Part shown: piece after piece, positions 34,303-44,844 of the stretch
Layout of the letters: each line of letters opens with the position of its first letter
Numbering within the stretch: position 1 is the stretch's first letter
Origin: Diphasiastrum complanatum
Taxonomy: Eukaryota; Streptophyta; Lycopodiopsida; Lycopodiales; Lycopodiaceae
DNA length: 64,000 nucleotides
Reading direction: 5' to 3'
NCBI GenBank assembly: GCA_029204225.1
Contig: CM055102.1
Coordinates: 51,614,039 to 51,678,038 of the forward strand
Made by a program: the position numbers and the translations under genes
The notes under the pieces: generated by a model
What the model was told of the DNA's origin: nothing
Seen by the model: the letters and a program-made list of their open reading frames with translations, nothing else
Databases searched by the model: none

Positions 34303-35574
34303 CTACTTACATACTGGCGCAAAGGTTTTCTCATAGTCGATGCCTTTACTTTGTGCATACCCTTTGATCACCAATCTTGCTTTGTGCTTTGCTATGCTTC
34401 CATCTGCATGGTATTTAGTCCTGTATACCCATTTACAACCAATGGATTTCTTGCCAACTGGTGGCTCCACTAAGTCCCATGTGCTATGCTTAGCAATTGA
34501 CTCCATCTGTTCTCCCATGGCCTTGACCCAAATGTCATCATCCTTCGCTTCACCATAAGTCGAAGGATCTTTGCTTTGAATAATGCTAGATAAGAGAGCA
34601 TAATTTGCTTCATACCTTTCAGGTTGTGTCTTCTCTCTTGTTGATCTTCGTAGCTCTCCCTGACTAGATGATCCTGGAAAATCAATTATGTCGCGGCTCT
34701 TCAACAATCTCTCAAACCACTTAGGGAGCTTCCGGTCAGGTGATCGGCTTCCTGGTGAGAATGTATCCCATGGTACATCTTTCTCCTTGCGTTTGTCACC
34801 TGTAACTTCAATCCTTCTTGCACCAAAAGATTTGTCCCTACCTCTCCAACCTGTGTCTTGAGGTTGAGTAATAGTATTTTGAGGTGTATCCTCATGTCCA
34901 TCACTAGGAAAGTCAATAAATGGATCATCATCAGGAGGTATTCTCACTATACCATCTTTCCCACTGAATGTGTCACTCTTCTCAGCATCCACGTCTTCAT
35001 ACATCTTAGATTCATCAAAGATGACATCACGGCTAACATGTATTCTGTTGTCCACTGGATCAAAACATCTATAGCCCTTCACACGATCATCATATCCTAA
35101 GAATATACACTTGATAGCGTTCACATCAAGCTTACGTCTCTCTTCCTTAGGAATGTGTACAAAGGCCTTACATCCAAAGATTTGCAAGTGGTTCACCTTT
35201 GGCTTCTTCTTCGTGAATGCCTCCTTAGGCGTTATCTTTGGTATGGCAATGATAGGACTTCTATTTTGAAGATAGACTGCCATGCTACATGCTTCTGACC
35301 AAAAATCTTTTGGTAGTTTCATCTCAAGTAGCATAGATCTGGCACTTTCCACAATTGTACGATTCTTGCGCTCAGCTGCACCATTAAGAGCAAGAGTATG
35401 AGCTTGCGTAAATTGTCTTTTGATCCCACATTGATCACAAAGATCATTGAAGTTGTTAGACTTATACTCACCTCTACTATCTGATCTTAGAACTTTGATC
35501 TTCCTACTTGTCTGATTTTCGACCAATGCTTTGAAGCTCTTGAAATTGTCAAATGCATCTGATTTCTTCTTCAA
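34303..35574 (-). pseudogene. copia L integrase and RT N-terminus
   Basis: The frame is open for 423 codons. It starts inside the integrase core with KVLRSDSRGEYKSNNF (second Asp; usual N-G-G reads S-R-G) and LNGAAERKNRTIVESARSML (Glu motif, normally N-G-V). LQIFGCKAFVHIPKEERRK follows, then a long acidic-basic linker and ANYALLSSIIQSKDPSTYGE. RT begins with ESIAKHSTWDLVEPPVGKKS, KWVYRTKYHADGSIAKHKAR and IDYEKTFAPVCK, ending at a stop at 34,303. The first catalytic Asp is to the right, after a stop near 35,578. Confidence 0.85.
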
Positions 35575-36391
35575 GGAGTAAATCCACGTTTACGTGACAT
35601 ATCATCAATAAAGGACATGAAATAGAAGGCTTTACCTAAGGACATAGTCCTCATAGGCCCTCATAAATCTATGTGGATCAAATCCAGGATGTTCTTTGCC
35701 CTTGCAATACCACCTTTTTTTAACTTCTCTCGATGTTGCTTCCCATACACACATGATTCGCACATTGACTTCAAGTGGTCTTCTATCGTAGGCAATCCTC
35801 TCACCATTTCCAGTTTCCTCATTAAACTGAGGCTTCCTAAGTTCAAGTGACCAAGCCTCTTATGCCACAGTTTAGATTGCGATGGAATGGACGAGACAAG
35901 TCCATGTTGCCTCTTGATTGTAGCATTCAACTTGTATATTTTAGTGTTGGGCTCCCTTATACCATCCGCAATAACTTTGAACTTTTGGTTCACATCCTTC
36001 ACAAAGCAATGATCATGGGCAAATTCTACTTTCAACTTTTGATCAGTAATAACACCAACAAAAAGTAGATTTTTCTTCAAACCTGGTACGTAAAGTACCT
36101 CCCTGATCATCCTACTTTTGCCATCAGGTATTTGGATTGAAACGGTGCCTATCCCCTTGAAGTTGCGTACATCACCATTTGCTTGTGAAACAGACGTTCC
36201 ATTATCCAACACTTTCAAGCTACTGAACCAATCCTTGTTACCTGTCATGTGTCTTGTGACTCCTGAGTCAATGTACCATGCTTGATCATCTTGATTAGAT
36301 GACAATGTTGATATGAAGATGCTAGAGTCTTCAATCTCACCCTCATCGACAAGGTTACCTGCTTGCTTTGGTTTCCCCTTGCCTGATTTTG
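35575..36391 (-). pseudogene. copia L protease and pre-integrase
   Basis: The main frame (35,661-36,305, 214 codons) shows QAWYIDSGVTRHMTGNKDWF, where the protease D-S-G is intact. It continues with FKGIGTVSIQIPDGKSR, VLYVPGLKKNLLFVGVITD, LWHKRLGHLNLGSLSLMRKL and CESCVYGKQHREKLKKG. It ends as integrase starts (KNILDLIHIDL). Wording is close to the standard copia order, with only edge stops. Confidence 0.85.
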
Positions 36392-37049
36392 CTAGGAATT
36401 TTTGACATTCACTCTTCCAATGGCCCTTTTTACCGCAATGGAAGCACTTCTCTTCTTCTTGGTCTTGCTGGAAGATCCCTCATCCTCATGAGTCTTGGCG
36501 AATTTCTGCTTAGACTTCTTCTTGCCCTTGCCCTTGCATTGTTTTTGGCGTGTCGCAAGTGCTTGATCATCAGTGTTTTGATGTCTAGCTTTCACTATGC
36601 ACCAGCTCCACATCACATATGCGCTCACCAATAGAGTGCAGTTCACCTCTCATTGTCTTGATTCTGGTCATGTACGTCTGAATGTGCTCTCCTTGCTACA
36701 TGCGGGCACTATTCAGTTTTGACTTCAGAAACATGATTCTTGATGGATTTGACGTTTCGAACTGCTTCTTTAGCACATCCCATGCCTGTCTAGGTGTAAC
36801 AGCAACACAAATGTGGGTAATGATGTGATCATTCACTGACAAGTTAATGAAGGTCAAAGCTTTCCTCACCTTCTTATCAAACACTTTGATGTCTGGTTCA
36901 TTTGGCAATCTTCTCTCATCACCTGTGACAACATCCCACAAATTCTTCTCCATTAGTATGTTTTTCATTTTGAATTTCCACACTACATAGTTGGAATTCC
37001 CATCCAATTTGCTACTTTCACTCAAAATGGACTCTCCCATGTTTGCCAT
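36392..37049 (-). pseudogene. copia L gag
   Basis: The start is the Met at 37,047-37,049 (MANMGESILSESSKLDG). N-terminal capsid motifs are NYVVWKFKMKNILMEKNLWD, FINLSVNDHIITHI and AWDVLKKQFETSNPSRIMFL. A stop at 36,696 and a frame change precede the basic segment KQCKGKGKKKSKQKFAKTHE. The zinc knuckle near 36,420-36,450 is readable as CFHCGKKGHWKSEC in a further frame. Broken but recognisable. Confidence 0.75.
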
Positions 37050-38370
37050 CGCAAAACTGCTTGAAACTTCAATCGTAGGCTAAAAGTTGTATGTTGAGGA
37101 CAACTGTGATGTCAGAAGTTGAGAGTAATGACCTGCTATTTTTTCCTTACCAGGCCACCCGCTGCTTTTCTGCCAAATTGAAAACCAAATCAGCGTCACC
37201 TTCTGAAACGCACTTTGTCGCCAACTCCCAACTACGTGCCCAATGAAATGGTGAAATCGCTTTTGGTGCATTCCGAACACTTTCTCCACTGTAATCACTC
37301 TGTTTTGCAGTATTGTACTTGCAAGTACAGTCTGGGTGCCCTTCATTTGGAGGTTATAGCCTTTCTTTGAGTCAAATAGGCTTAAGGACTAGAAAATAAG
37401 GGCTTTTCTAGTTTTTGAGTTGTTTCTTCAGCTTGAAGAAACTTCAACCTTCAAGAAAATTGGGACCCATCTCCAATTTCAAAGTGAAGATTTTTAAAGA
37501 AGTTGAAGCTCACTTTGCCCTTCAAGCCCCTTTATTTGAAGTTTAAAATGGTTCCAAAGCAATCCAATGGTTATCTTGGATCCAACGATTTACGTTGCTC
37601 CTCAGGCCCTTTAATCAGCATCGTCCATCGTGATGGAACTCAATCCTATGGCTCTTAATCCTTTTGGGCATCAATGGACCTCCACACAACCGCTAGGCAC
37701 CTTCGTGCACTAAATACCCACTCGAGTGAGGGCGCGCGACTGGCCCACGATCTGTCTCCACCTTCTCTGCACAACCGCGCCTTCTCGGCCTGTTTCTAGC
37801 CTGATCAAACTCCTTTTCTGATCGATTAAAGCGCGATCTGAGGCTTGGAGTAGGGTTGCCCTACTGATTTCAAGTCTACAGAGTGTTCAAACATGGAATT
37901 CCATGGAGAAACGGTGATTTTTGCTCAACTTGAAAAAGTGGTTTTTTCTCACTTTTTACTGCAGATCTACTAGGTTATCTGTCTCTAGGCAAATCTCTGA
38001 CATAAAACTCAGAATCTCCCCATGGCTAGTTGACAATATGATTATCTTCCTTCATGTCTTTACGACATCCAAAACGGAGCACAAACAGCGAAGAAATCAA
38101 CAGTTATGTGTAGAAAACTGTAACCTCAAACCAGTTTGACTTTTCAACTGGCTACAAAATTGCCAAATTCCACCAACTTTTTCTCTGTTTGATGCTATGC
38201 ACAGGCTAATAAGTCCTCTACCGAGCTTGACAAGCCTCTTAAACTAGAAACCGTGCACTAGTGCTTTACTTTCCATCTACAACCCGCCGTAAACCCCGAA
38301 CTCTCAGAAGACTGCTCTTCTCCCGAAGCTCTCTTCAACGACGACATTGTACTGTGTACACACTCTGTAC
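37050..38370 (-). other. long untranslated leader of copia L
   Basis: About 1.3 kb separate the primer site from the gag start, far longer than usual for copia. No conserved domain is seen. Copia F also has a leader of about 1.2 kb, so a long leader is shared by two families here. Confidence 0.5.
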
Positions 38371-38383
38371 GGCTCTGATACCA
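38371..38383 (-). other. primer-binding site of copia L (tRNA-Met type)
   Basis: On the reverse strand TGGTATCAGAGCC, complementary to initiator tRNA-Met, begins two bases after the LTR end (...AATTCTAA-GC). Confidence 0.9.
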
Positions 38384-38385
38384 GC

Positions 38386-38413
38386 TTAGAATTTGCTTCA
38401 AATAGGAACATAG
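38386..38413 (-). repeat. copia L 5' LTR, inner 28 bp
   Basis: TTAGAATTTGCTTCAAATAG and the following bases match the inner end of the forward LTR at 2,812-2,839. The LTR resumes after copia F at 44,845 with ATCATGCTACACAGTAACACA text. This shows that copia F inserted into it. Confidence 0.85.
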
Positions 38414-39068
38414 TGTGAAAAATACAGATCCTAAGTGGATCTAAACTCCAAGATCATTGGCTTGAATGCTTGCACTCCAAACTACATAAGCTAGGAATTG
38501 GCAACACATTCTATGCTACCTAGAATGCAAAGAACTTGATCAAAAAGCATTTATCACAAATGGAAACTTCCATAAACATCAAGTGCGGCCCAAAATAGCA
38601 TTATACAGTCCATAATACATCAGCCTACCACTTTTGGAAAGCACCTAAGATCATACACAATAGCTTGAAGACAATACACACAACAATGCTCTCAATGGAG
38701 GAAGAAACAATGACAATGATCTATTGATCTCAATGAAGCATACAAAAGGTTTCTCCAACCTGTTCTCCACGACTTCCCTACTATTTATGGATGAGGAAGA
38801 TGACTCTCTCTCCTCTCTCTAGAAGGTACTTGACCCTAGATATTCCCTATATAGGAAAAATAGCTAAAAATGGCTTATATGACCAAAATACATCAAAATG
38901 GTCTCATTTTGAAGGGTATGAAGTTTGACACTTCATCATACTGAAAAAATACAGTAAATAAAAACATTGTGGCCTGGTTCACACGTGTGAAACTCCAGAA
39001 CCAAAACTATTTACAATTTTAGCCAATTTAGGCCTCAAACTAGCTAGGAAATGTTGACAATTTTCACA
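38414..39068 (-). repeat. copia F 3' LTR
   Basis: 655 bp, identical to the 5' LTR at 44,190-44,844 apart from one transition. On the reverse strand it begins TGTGAAAATTG, immediately after the polypurine tract at 39,069-39,078. The stop codon of the polyprotein lies inside its first bases. Confidence 0.95.
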
Positions 39069-42000
39069 CTCCCTCTTCAACATTGGATGCTAGTTTCAAC
39101 ATAGTCTTTGAGCACATTCCAAGATTAGATCTATGCATTAAATATAGGTCCTTTCCCAATGGTTTGGTGAAGATATCAGCCACACACTCCTTTGAAGAGA
39201 CATGTTGAAGCTCCACCTCTTTGGCAATGACTTGATCTCTCACAAAATGGTGAGCAATCTCAATGTGCTTGCTCCTTGCATGAAAAACAGGATTGCTTGC
39301 CAAGCTTTGGGCTGAAAGGTTATCACAAAGTATGATTGGAGTCTTCTCTGGTTCCAGCAAGTGAAGATCCAATAACATCCTCTTGATCCAAAGAATCTCC
39401 TTGGTGCATGTTGTTAATGCCTTGTACTCGGCCTCGGTGGAAGATAGAGAGATAGTTGGTTGCTTCTTTGATAGCCATGAGACCACTCCATCTCCAAGAT
39501 AGATTGCAAAGGCACTTGTTGACTTCCTATCCATTTGATCACCTGCAAAATCTGAATCTGAAAATCCACAAAGGTTAGGTGTAGTACCTCCATACAAGAT
39601 GCCAAAATCTCTAGATCCCGAGATGTATCTAAGTACTCTCTTTCCTAGCTTCCAATGAGCCTCACTAGGATCTTGCATAAATTGACTTAGTTTACCAACC
39701 ACAAAGCTTAGATCAGGTCTTGTGATGGTTAACCATATAAGAGATCCTATTAGCTTTCTATAGAGAGTAATGTCCTTGAAGGATCTTTCATTACTTCTTG
39801 TAGTTAGCTTTACATTTGATTCCATAGGAGTAGAAACAACTTTACAATCTTCCATATGAAACCTTTTTAGAATAGAGTTAACATACTTTTCTTGACATAT
39901 GAATGTAGATTTAGAAGTTCTAATAATCTCTATTCCTAAGATATAATGAAGTTTACCAAGATCTTGAATTTCAAACTCTCTTTTGAGTGCCATCTTGATT
40001 TCATCTATATCTAGATTGTTACCACCACTTAAGATAATGTCATCAACATAGATCAAAAGTAAAGTGATATCATTTTCATTCAATCTAAAGTAGAGAGAAT
40101 GATCATACTCACTCATAACAAAGTTTTGAGAAAGTAAGAAGGAATTGAGCTTAGCATACCAACTCCTTGGTGCTTGCTTTAGCCCATACAAACTCTTTTG
40201 GAGATAGCACACATGATTAGGCTCATCATGTGAAACATAGCCCTCGGGTTGCTCCATGTAAATATCTTCTTCAAGATCACCATTCAAGAAGGCATTAGTA
40301 ACATCCATTTGCCACATATCCCAATCATAAAGAGTTGCAAGAGAGATTAGGATTCGAATAGTTACCATCTTTGCCACGGGTGCAAAGGTCTCATCATAGT
40401 CAATACCATATTCTTGAGCATACCCCTTTGCCACCAACCTTGCCTTGTACTTGTTGATTGATCCATCTTGATTTGTCTTGATCTTGAAGATCCACTTACA
40501 ACCAATTGCCTTCTTGTCCTTTGGAAGCTTTACCAACCTCCATGTGTTGCTTTTGATGAGTGCTTGATGCTCATGATCCATGGCTTGGATCCATTCCTTC
40601 TTTTGAATTGCTTCACCTACACAAGTTGGTTCATCAAAAGAGGTAAGAAAAGCAAAGTTAGAGTTGTCCACCACTTGCTTTCCTTTTTCATCATAGGTTA
40701 GCCTTGATGGCTTAGCCCTTTGCCTTTGAGTCTTCCTTGAAGTTTGCTTTGGAGTGGCATCTCCATCTTCATCCAAGACATCTTGCACATCATGATGATT
40801 AGTAGGCACATCAACATCAACATCAACAACATTGGAAACATTCTCTTCATGAAAGATGACATCCCTACTTATGACAACTTTCTTTGTAGAAGGAATGTAC
40901 ACTTTGTAAGCCTTGCTTACTTCACTATAGCCAACAAACACACCCTTCTTTGATGAAGGATCTTCTTTAGTTCTATCATCAAGTGTGATATTGACAAAAC
41001 ATGTACATCCAAAGATCCTACAATGCTTGACACTCGGCCTTCTACCATAAAGAACCTCATGAGGAGTTTTACCATCCAAGGAAGCACTTGTCCATCTATT
41101 ACATAGATAGTTAGCACATGCTAAAGCTTCCCCCCAAAAAGACTTAGCAAGATTAGCATGTAGTCTCATTGCCTCGGCACATTCACAAAGGGTTCTATTC
41201 TTCCTCTCGGCCACTCCATTCTGTTGTGGAGTCCTAGGACTAGACATCTCCCTCTTAATCCCATGTGCTATACAAAAGTCTTTGAACCTATTTGAGGTGT
41301 ATTCCCCTCCATTATCAGATCTTAAGCATTTGATCTTTGTATTGAATTGGTTTTCCATTTCATTCTTGAACTTGACAAATGCAGCAAACACTTCATCCTT
41401 ACTTTTAAGAAGATAGATCCAAGTATACCTACTAAAGTCATCAATGAAAGTTGCATACATCTTTGCCCCACCATTGCTAGTTGTACTAGAAGAATGAATA
41501 TCAGAATGCACAAGTTGAAAAGCTTCTTTAGATCTAGAAGTAGATCTAGAATAAGCAAGTCTATGAGATTTGGACAAGGCACAATATTCACAAACACTAT
41601 TGTTTGCAACAAGACTTTTAGGGAGACCAAGAACAAGCTCTTTCTTTGCCATTACCTCCAAAGATTTGAAGTTGGGATGGCCCAACCTCTTGTGCCAAAC
41701 TTCTTGGTTTGTCAATTGCTCCCTAGCCATACATCCTTCATGATTAGAGATCACACATGCATCAAGCTTGAAAAGTTTACCATGCCTCCTACCTTGAGCA
41801 ATCAAGGATCCACATTTACTTATCAAACATGCATCTCCAATGAACTCCACATCAAGTCCTTTGTCAATCATTTGACTTACACTAAGCAAATTCTTAGTGA
41901 TTGAAGGAATGTACAAAACATTTTCAAGATTTGCTTTCCTATTTGTTGAAAGGGAAATAGGAATAGTGCCTATGCCTTTGATGTCACATTGACCATCATT

Positions 42001-43017
42001 TGCAGTGTAGATGATGTTACCTTCTCCCTCATAAGACAATAAGGATGTAAAGTATTCCTTATGTCTTGTCATGTGAGATGAGGCTCCACTATCAATCCAC
42101 CAAGGATCATTATCATCTATGTTGGCTAACAAACTTGAAGTCATAACAAGTGATTCACATGTGTTATGTTCTTCCTCATCTATTGTAAGATTTCCTTGCC
42201 TCTCTCCTTGCTCTCTTTTCTTCTTATAACATTCATTTGCAAAATGACCTTTTATCCCACAATAAAAGCACTTGAACTTTGACTTATTGTTCTTAGTAGA
42301 AGAGGAAGAGGAAGAGTGATCATCATGATCAAAGTTACCACCTTTGGACCATTTCCCTTTGCCTTTACCTTTGCCCTTGAATTTGCCTTTTGTGAAGAAA
42401 GCCTCTTCACCTCCACCTTGCAAGGATGCACCATCAAGCTTTGATTGCAACCTATGTTCTTCAGCCAATAAGATTTCTTGCAAGTCAACCACACTTGGCA
42501 AGACTCTTTGAATGGCAAAACTTTGCACAAGGTTAGCATGTTCATTTAGCAAACCATTCAACATAACTTGGACTATTTCACCATCTTTTATGTTCTCATC
42601 AATGCATGCTAAATCATCACTTAGGGACTTAACTCTCAAGATAAATGCATGAGCACTTTCACCCTCTCTTTGCCTACTAGAAAATATTTGTCTCCTTAGG
42701 GTCAATACCCTAGATGTGGACTTTGATTCAAAGAGCTTCTTTAAGGCATTCCATGCCTCACTTGCACTTTGACACTTTCCAACTTCCTTGAGAAGTTCAT
42801 TTGTAACATTCATTTTAATGATATGAAGAGCCCTTTTGGCCTTCTTATCAAACCTTTGTTGCTCTTGAAGTGTGAGAGGTCTCTCTTCAATTTCTGCAAC
42901 TATGTCCATGAGTTCATTCAACTCAAGTAAGGACTCCATCCTCACTTTCCAAGTAGAGTAGTTTGATGAACTCAACCTTTCACTAGACTCTAGCATGATC
43001 CCACCATTGGAAGCCAT
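39064..43017 (-). CDS. copia F gag-pol polyprotein, intact
   Basis: A 1,317-residue single ORF. Domains: capsid-type gag (about 10-200; NYSTWKVRMESLLELNELMD, AWNALKKLFESKSTSRVL); Gly/Lys-rich basic stretch; CCHC knuckle CFYCGIKGHFANEC (about 249-262); protease WWIDSGASSHM (about 305); pre-integrase WHKRLGHPNFKSL (about 440). Integrase has the DDE triad in VHSDIHS (about 504), RSDNGGEY (about 566) and NGVAERKNR (about 602). RT has MDVTNAFLNGDLEEDIYMEQ and IYVDDIILSG (about 991). RNase H has SDSDFAGDQMDRKSTSAFA and SSTEAEYKAL, ending with HARSKHIEIAHHFVRDQV and ADIFTKPLG. All catalytic residues are present. The start is chosen because MASNGG... is the family N-terminus, seen again in the fragment at 59.9 kb. 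The product would form particles, copy RNA to cDNA and insert it. Confidence 0.95.
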   Translation of the reverse strand: MASNGGIMLESSERLSSSNYSTWKVRMESLLELNELMDIVAEIEERPLTLQEQQRFDKKAKRALHIIKMNVTNELLKEVGKCQSASEAWNALKKLFESKSTSRVLTLRRQIFSSRQREGESAHAFILRVKSLSDDLACIDENIKDGEIVQVMLNGLLNEHANLVQSFAIQRVLPSVVDLQEILLAEEHRLQSKLDGASLQGGGEEAFFTKGKFKGKGKGKGKWSKGGNFDHDDHSSSSSSTKNNKSKFKCFYCGIKGHFANECYKKKREQGERQGNLTIDEEEHNTCESLVMTSSLLANIDDNDPWWIDSGASSHMTRHKEYFTSLLSYEGEGNIIYTANDGQCDIKGIGTIPISLSTNRKANLENVLYIPSITKNLLSVSQMIDKGLDVEFIGDACLISKCGSLIAQGRRHGKLFKLDACVISNHEGCMAREQLTNQEVWHKRLGHPNFKSLEVMAKKELVLGLPKSLVANNSVCEYCALSKSHRLAYSRSTSRSKEAFQLVHSDIHSSSTTSNGGAKMYATFIDDFSRYTWIYLLKSKDEVFAAFVKFKNEMENQFNTKIKCLRSDNGGEYTSNRFKDFCIAHGIKREMSSPRTPQQNGVAERKNRTLCECAEAMRLHANLAKSFWGEALACANYLCNRWTSASLDGKTPHEVLYGRRPSVKHCRIFGCTCFVNITLDDRTKEDPSSKKGVFVGYSEVSKAYKVYIPSTKKVVISRDVIFHEENVSNVVDVDVDVPTNHHDVQDVLDEDGDATPKQTSRKTQRQRAKPSRLTYDEKGKQVVDNSNFAFLTSFDEPTCVGEAIQKKEWIQAMDHEHQALIKSNTWRLVKLPKDKKAIGCKWIFKIKTNQDGSINKYKARLVAKGYAQEYGIDYDETFAPVAKMVTIRILISLATLYDWDMWQMDVTNAFLNGDLEEDIYMEQPEGYVSHDEPNHVCYLQKSLYGLKQAPRSWYAKLNSFLLSQNFVMSEYDHSLYFRLNENDITLLLIYVDDIILSGGNNLDIDEIKMALKREFEIQDLGKLHYILGIEIIRTSKSTFICQEKYVNSILKRFHMEDCKVVSTPMESNVKLTTRSNERSFKDITLYRKLIGSLIWLTITRPDLSFVVGKLSQFMQDPSEAHWKLGKRVLRYISGSRDFGILYGGTTPNLCGFSDSDFAGDQMDRKSTSAFAIYLGDGVVSWLSKKQPTISLSSTEAEYKALTTCTKEILWIKRMLLDLHLLEPEKTPIILCDNLSAQSLASNPVFHARSKHIEIAHHFVRDQVIAKEVELQHVSSKECVADIFTKPLGKDLYLMHRSNLGMCSKTMLKLASNVEEGV
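39069..39078 (-). other. polypurine tract of copia F, also coding
   Basis: On the reverse strand GAAGAGGGAG directly precedes the 3' LTR. It is read in frame as Glu-Glu-Gly, followed by GTG and TGA, so the last codons and the stop overlap the polypurine tract and the LTR. Confidence 0.85.
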
Positions 43018-44177
43018 GATTCTAATGTTTCTTCAACTTTTAGGTTCTGTCCTAAAGCACTTAGCACTCACTTTTCTCTCAACAAATGATAGATAAAGAG
43101 ATCTATGAAGATTTAGGACCCTAAAACACTTCTATCTTGAACCTAGATGGTTTCCAAGCATAGAAAGGAAGATTGAAACACATGCAACACTTTGCACACA
43201 CTAAGAATGGATTACAAAATCAAACCAACCTGAACACACTCTTGCTTAAGCTCTCAAACTTTCCAGCAAGTGACCAAATCAAGTTATGGTGTGAAGAGTT
43301 ACTTGCATTCTTAGAAAATACCCAAAACTAGGATGCCAAGATTACCTAGTAATGAACAAACTTGATCAACATATGATCAACACACTAAGATATTGATTCA
43401 ACCTGTAAAACCACATGTAAACCACACTTCTAAAAGTTTATAAACTCCAGCAAGTGATAAATACAAGATTTAGAGGTGAATGAATGAGCACACTTAGTGA
43501 ATCACAAGACTAGCTTCACTATCTTGTCAAATCTTGGTGTTTAGATGTAGATCTAAGATCACTTCACATGAGAATGTTCCTCAACCTGTTAAGAACCTGA
43601 AAACACACTTGCATAATGGTTAACACCTTCCAGCAAATGCTCCAATCAAATTACATAAGGAGAGTTACTTACATGCTCAACAAAGTACACCAAAATTTAT
43701 GCCAAAATTGATGACAATCTTTACAATATGCTCTTCACAATGGAGCTTACAATATGTTCACCCAAAAAAGAGGATCTTTCATCCAAATGGGAGCTTTGCT
43801 CAGCCTTTAGGAGAATTACAACTCACTCAAAAGAGCATTTGTCATCCACTTAAGGAGAAGTTTCATCCACTTAAGGAGAGTGTTCATCCAAGAATGGAGA
43901 TTGTCAACAATAGGATTGAAAAGAACATTGTTAGTATTGAATATGCACAAGCCTCACAATCACAAATGATTAGGTGTTATGATCTGATCCAAAATAGTTT
44001 CTTTTCAGCCTCTGATCTTCAATAGACCTGAAATATGCTTTTGATCCACAAGTTCAACTCACAAAACAAAGATTAGTAAGATTTGATCAACAAAGCAATG
44101 CAAAATCATGCTAGAACTTGATCAAACATCCAAATATCACCAAAAATGGAATACTTACTGTAAATAGAAGCCAACCA
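43018..44177 (-). other. modular 5' leader of copia F
   Basis: Between primer site and ATG lie about 1,160 bp. Three related modules recur on the forward strand at about 43,230, 43,403 and 43,597. Each begins CCTGAA-ACAC or CCTGTAAAAC and continues with CTTCCAGCAAG/T-type text; two then share GAGTTACTT. Nearer the primer site, TCATCCACTTAAGGAG recurs (43,850-43,890). No protein domain is present. The leader may hold packaging or translation signals (inference). Confidence 0.6.
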
Positions 44178-44189
44178 GCTCTGATACCA
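44178..44189 (-). other. primer-binding site of copia F (tRNA-Met type)
   Basis: Reverse-strand TGGTATCAGAGC directly touches the LTR end; further complementarity extends into CTGGTT. Confidence 0.95.
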
Positions 44190-44622
44190 TGTGAAAAATA
44201 CAGATCCTAAGTGGATCTAAACTCCAAGATCATTGGCTTGAATGCTTGCACTCCAAACTACATAAGCTAGGAATTGGCAACACATTCTATGCTACCTAGA
44301 ATGCAAAGAACTTGATCAAAAAGCATTTATCACAAATGAAAACTTCCATAAACATCAAGTGCGGCCCAAAATAGCATTATACAGTCCATAATACATCAGC
44401 CTACCACTTTTGGAAAGCACCTAAGATCATACACAATAGCTTGAAGACAATACACACAACAATGCTCTCAATGGAGGAAGAAACAATGACAATGATCTAT
44501 TGATCTCAATGAAGCATACAAAAGGTTTCTCCAACCTGTTCTCCACGACTTCCCTACTATTTATGGATGAGGAAGATGACTCTCTCTCCTCTCTCTAGAA
44601 GGTACTTGACCCTAGATATTCC

Positions 44623-44632
44623 CTATATAGGA
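44623..44632 (-). promoter_or_regulatory. TATA box of the copia F LTR promoter
   Basis: Reverse-strand CCTATATAGGG is a good plant TATA box, about 130 bp downstream of the CACGTG palindrome and followed by a GA-rich stretch where initiation is likely. The same site is present in the 3' LTR. Confidence 0.6.
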
Positions 44633-44754
44633 AAAATAGCTAAAAATGGCTTATATGACCAAAATACATCAAAATGGTCTCATTTTGAAGGGTATGAAGT
44701 TTGACACTTCATCATACTGAAAAAATACAGTAAATAAAAACATTGTGGCCTGGT

Positions 44755-44766
44755 TCACACGTGTGA
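44755..44766. promoter_or_regulatory. CACGTG palindrome in the U3 part of the LTR
   Basis: TCACACGTGTGA is a perfect 12-bp palindrome with the G-box core bound by plant bZIP and bHLH factors. It lies upstream of the LTR TATA box. Its role in stress or light control is inference. Confidence 0.4.
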
Positions 44767-44844
44767 AACTCCAGAACCAAAACTATTTACAATTTTAGCC
44801 AATTTAGGCCTCAAACTAGCTAGGAAATGTTGACAATTTTCACA

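Larger units (their letters stand above)
33235..38385 (-). mobile_element. copia L, truncated reverse Ty1/copia element (internal region)
   Basis: Reverse-strand order: tRNA-Met primer site (38,371-38,383), long leader, gag, protease, integrase, RT and RNase H, cut at 33,235 by the end of the Tat-type element. Its 5' LTR is the short TTAG..CTAA LTR split by copia F. Long open segments remain (423 and 214 codons), so it is younger than most neighbours but not intact. Its 3' LTR is not in the expected place. Confidence 0.85.
38414..44844 (-). mobile_element. copia F, complete and apparently young Ty1/copia element
   Basis: It has LTRs of exactly 655 bp at both ends, with TGTGAAAA..TTTTCACA termini. 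The tRNA-Met primer site abuts the 5' LTR and a polypurine tract abuts the 3' LTR. The LTRs differ at one base (38,563 G against 44,339 A). A single uninterrupted ORF of 1,317 codons carries all domains. Flanking 5-mers are CATAG (38,409-38,413) and CACAG (44,845-44,849), a target duplication with one difference. Nothing visible prevents activity. Confidence 0.93.
44190..44844 (-). repeat. copia F 5' LTR
   Basis: Length 655 bp. It would drive transcription of the element on the reverse strand. Besides a TATA box it contains a 12-bp palindrome TCACACGTGTGA with a CACGTG core (44,755-44,766) upstream of that TATA box. Confidence 0.95.

Noticed and set aside
41347-41904. Forward 185-codon frame inside copia F
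   Set aside because: Antisense shadow of the intact polyprotein, without a domain of its own.
43699-44025. Forward 108-codon frame in the copia F leader
   Set aside because: Antisense to the element; composed of the leader's short repeats.
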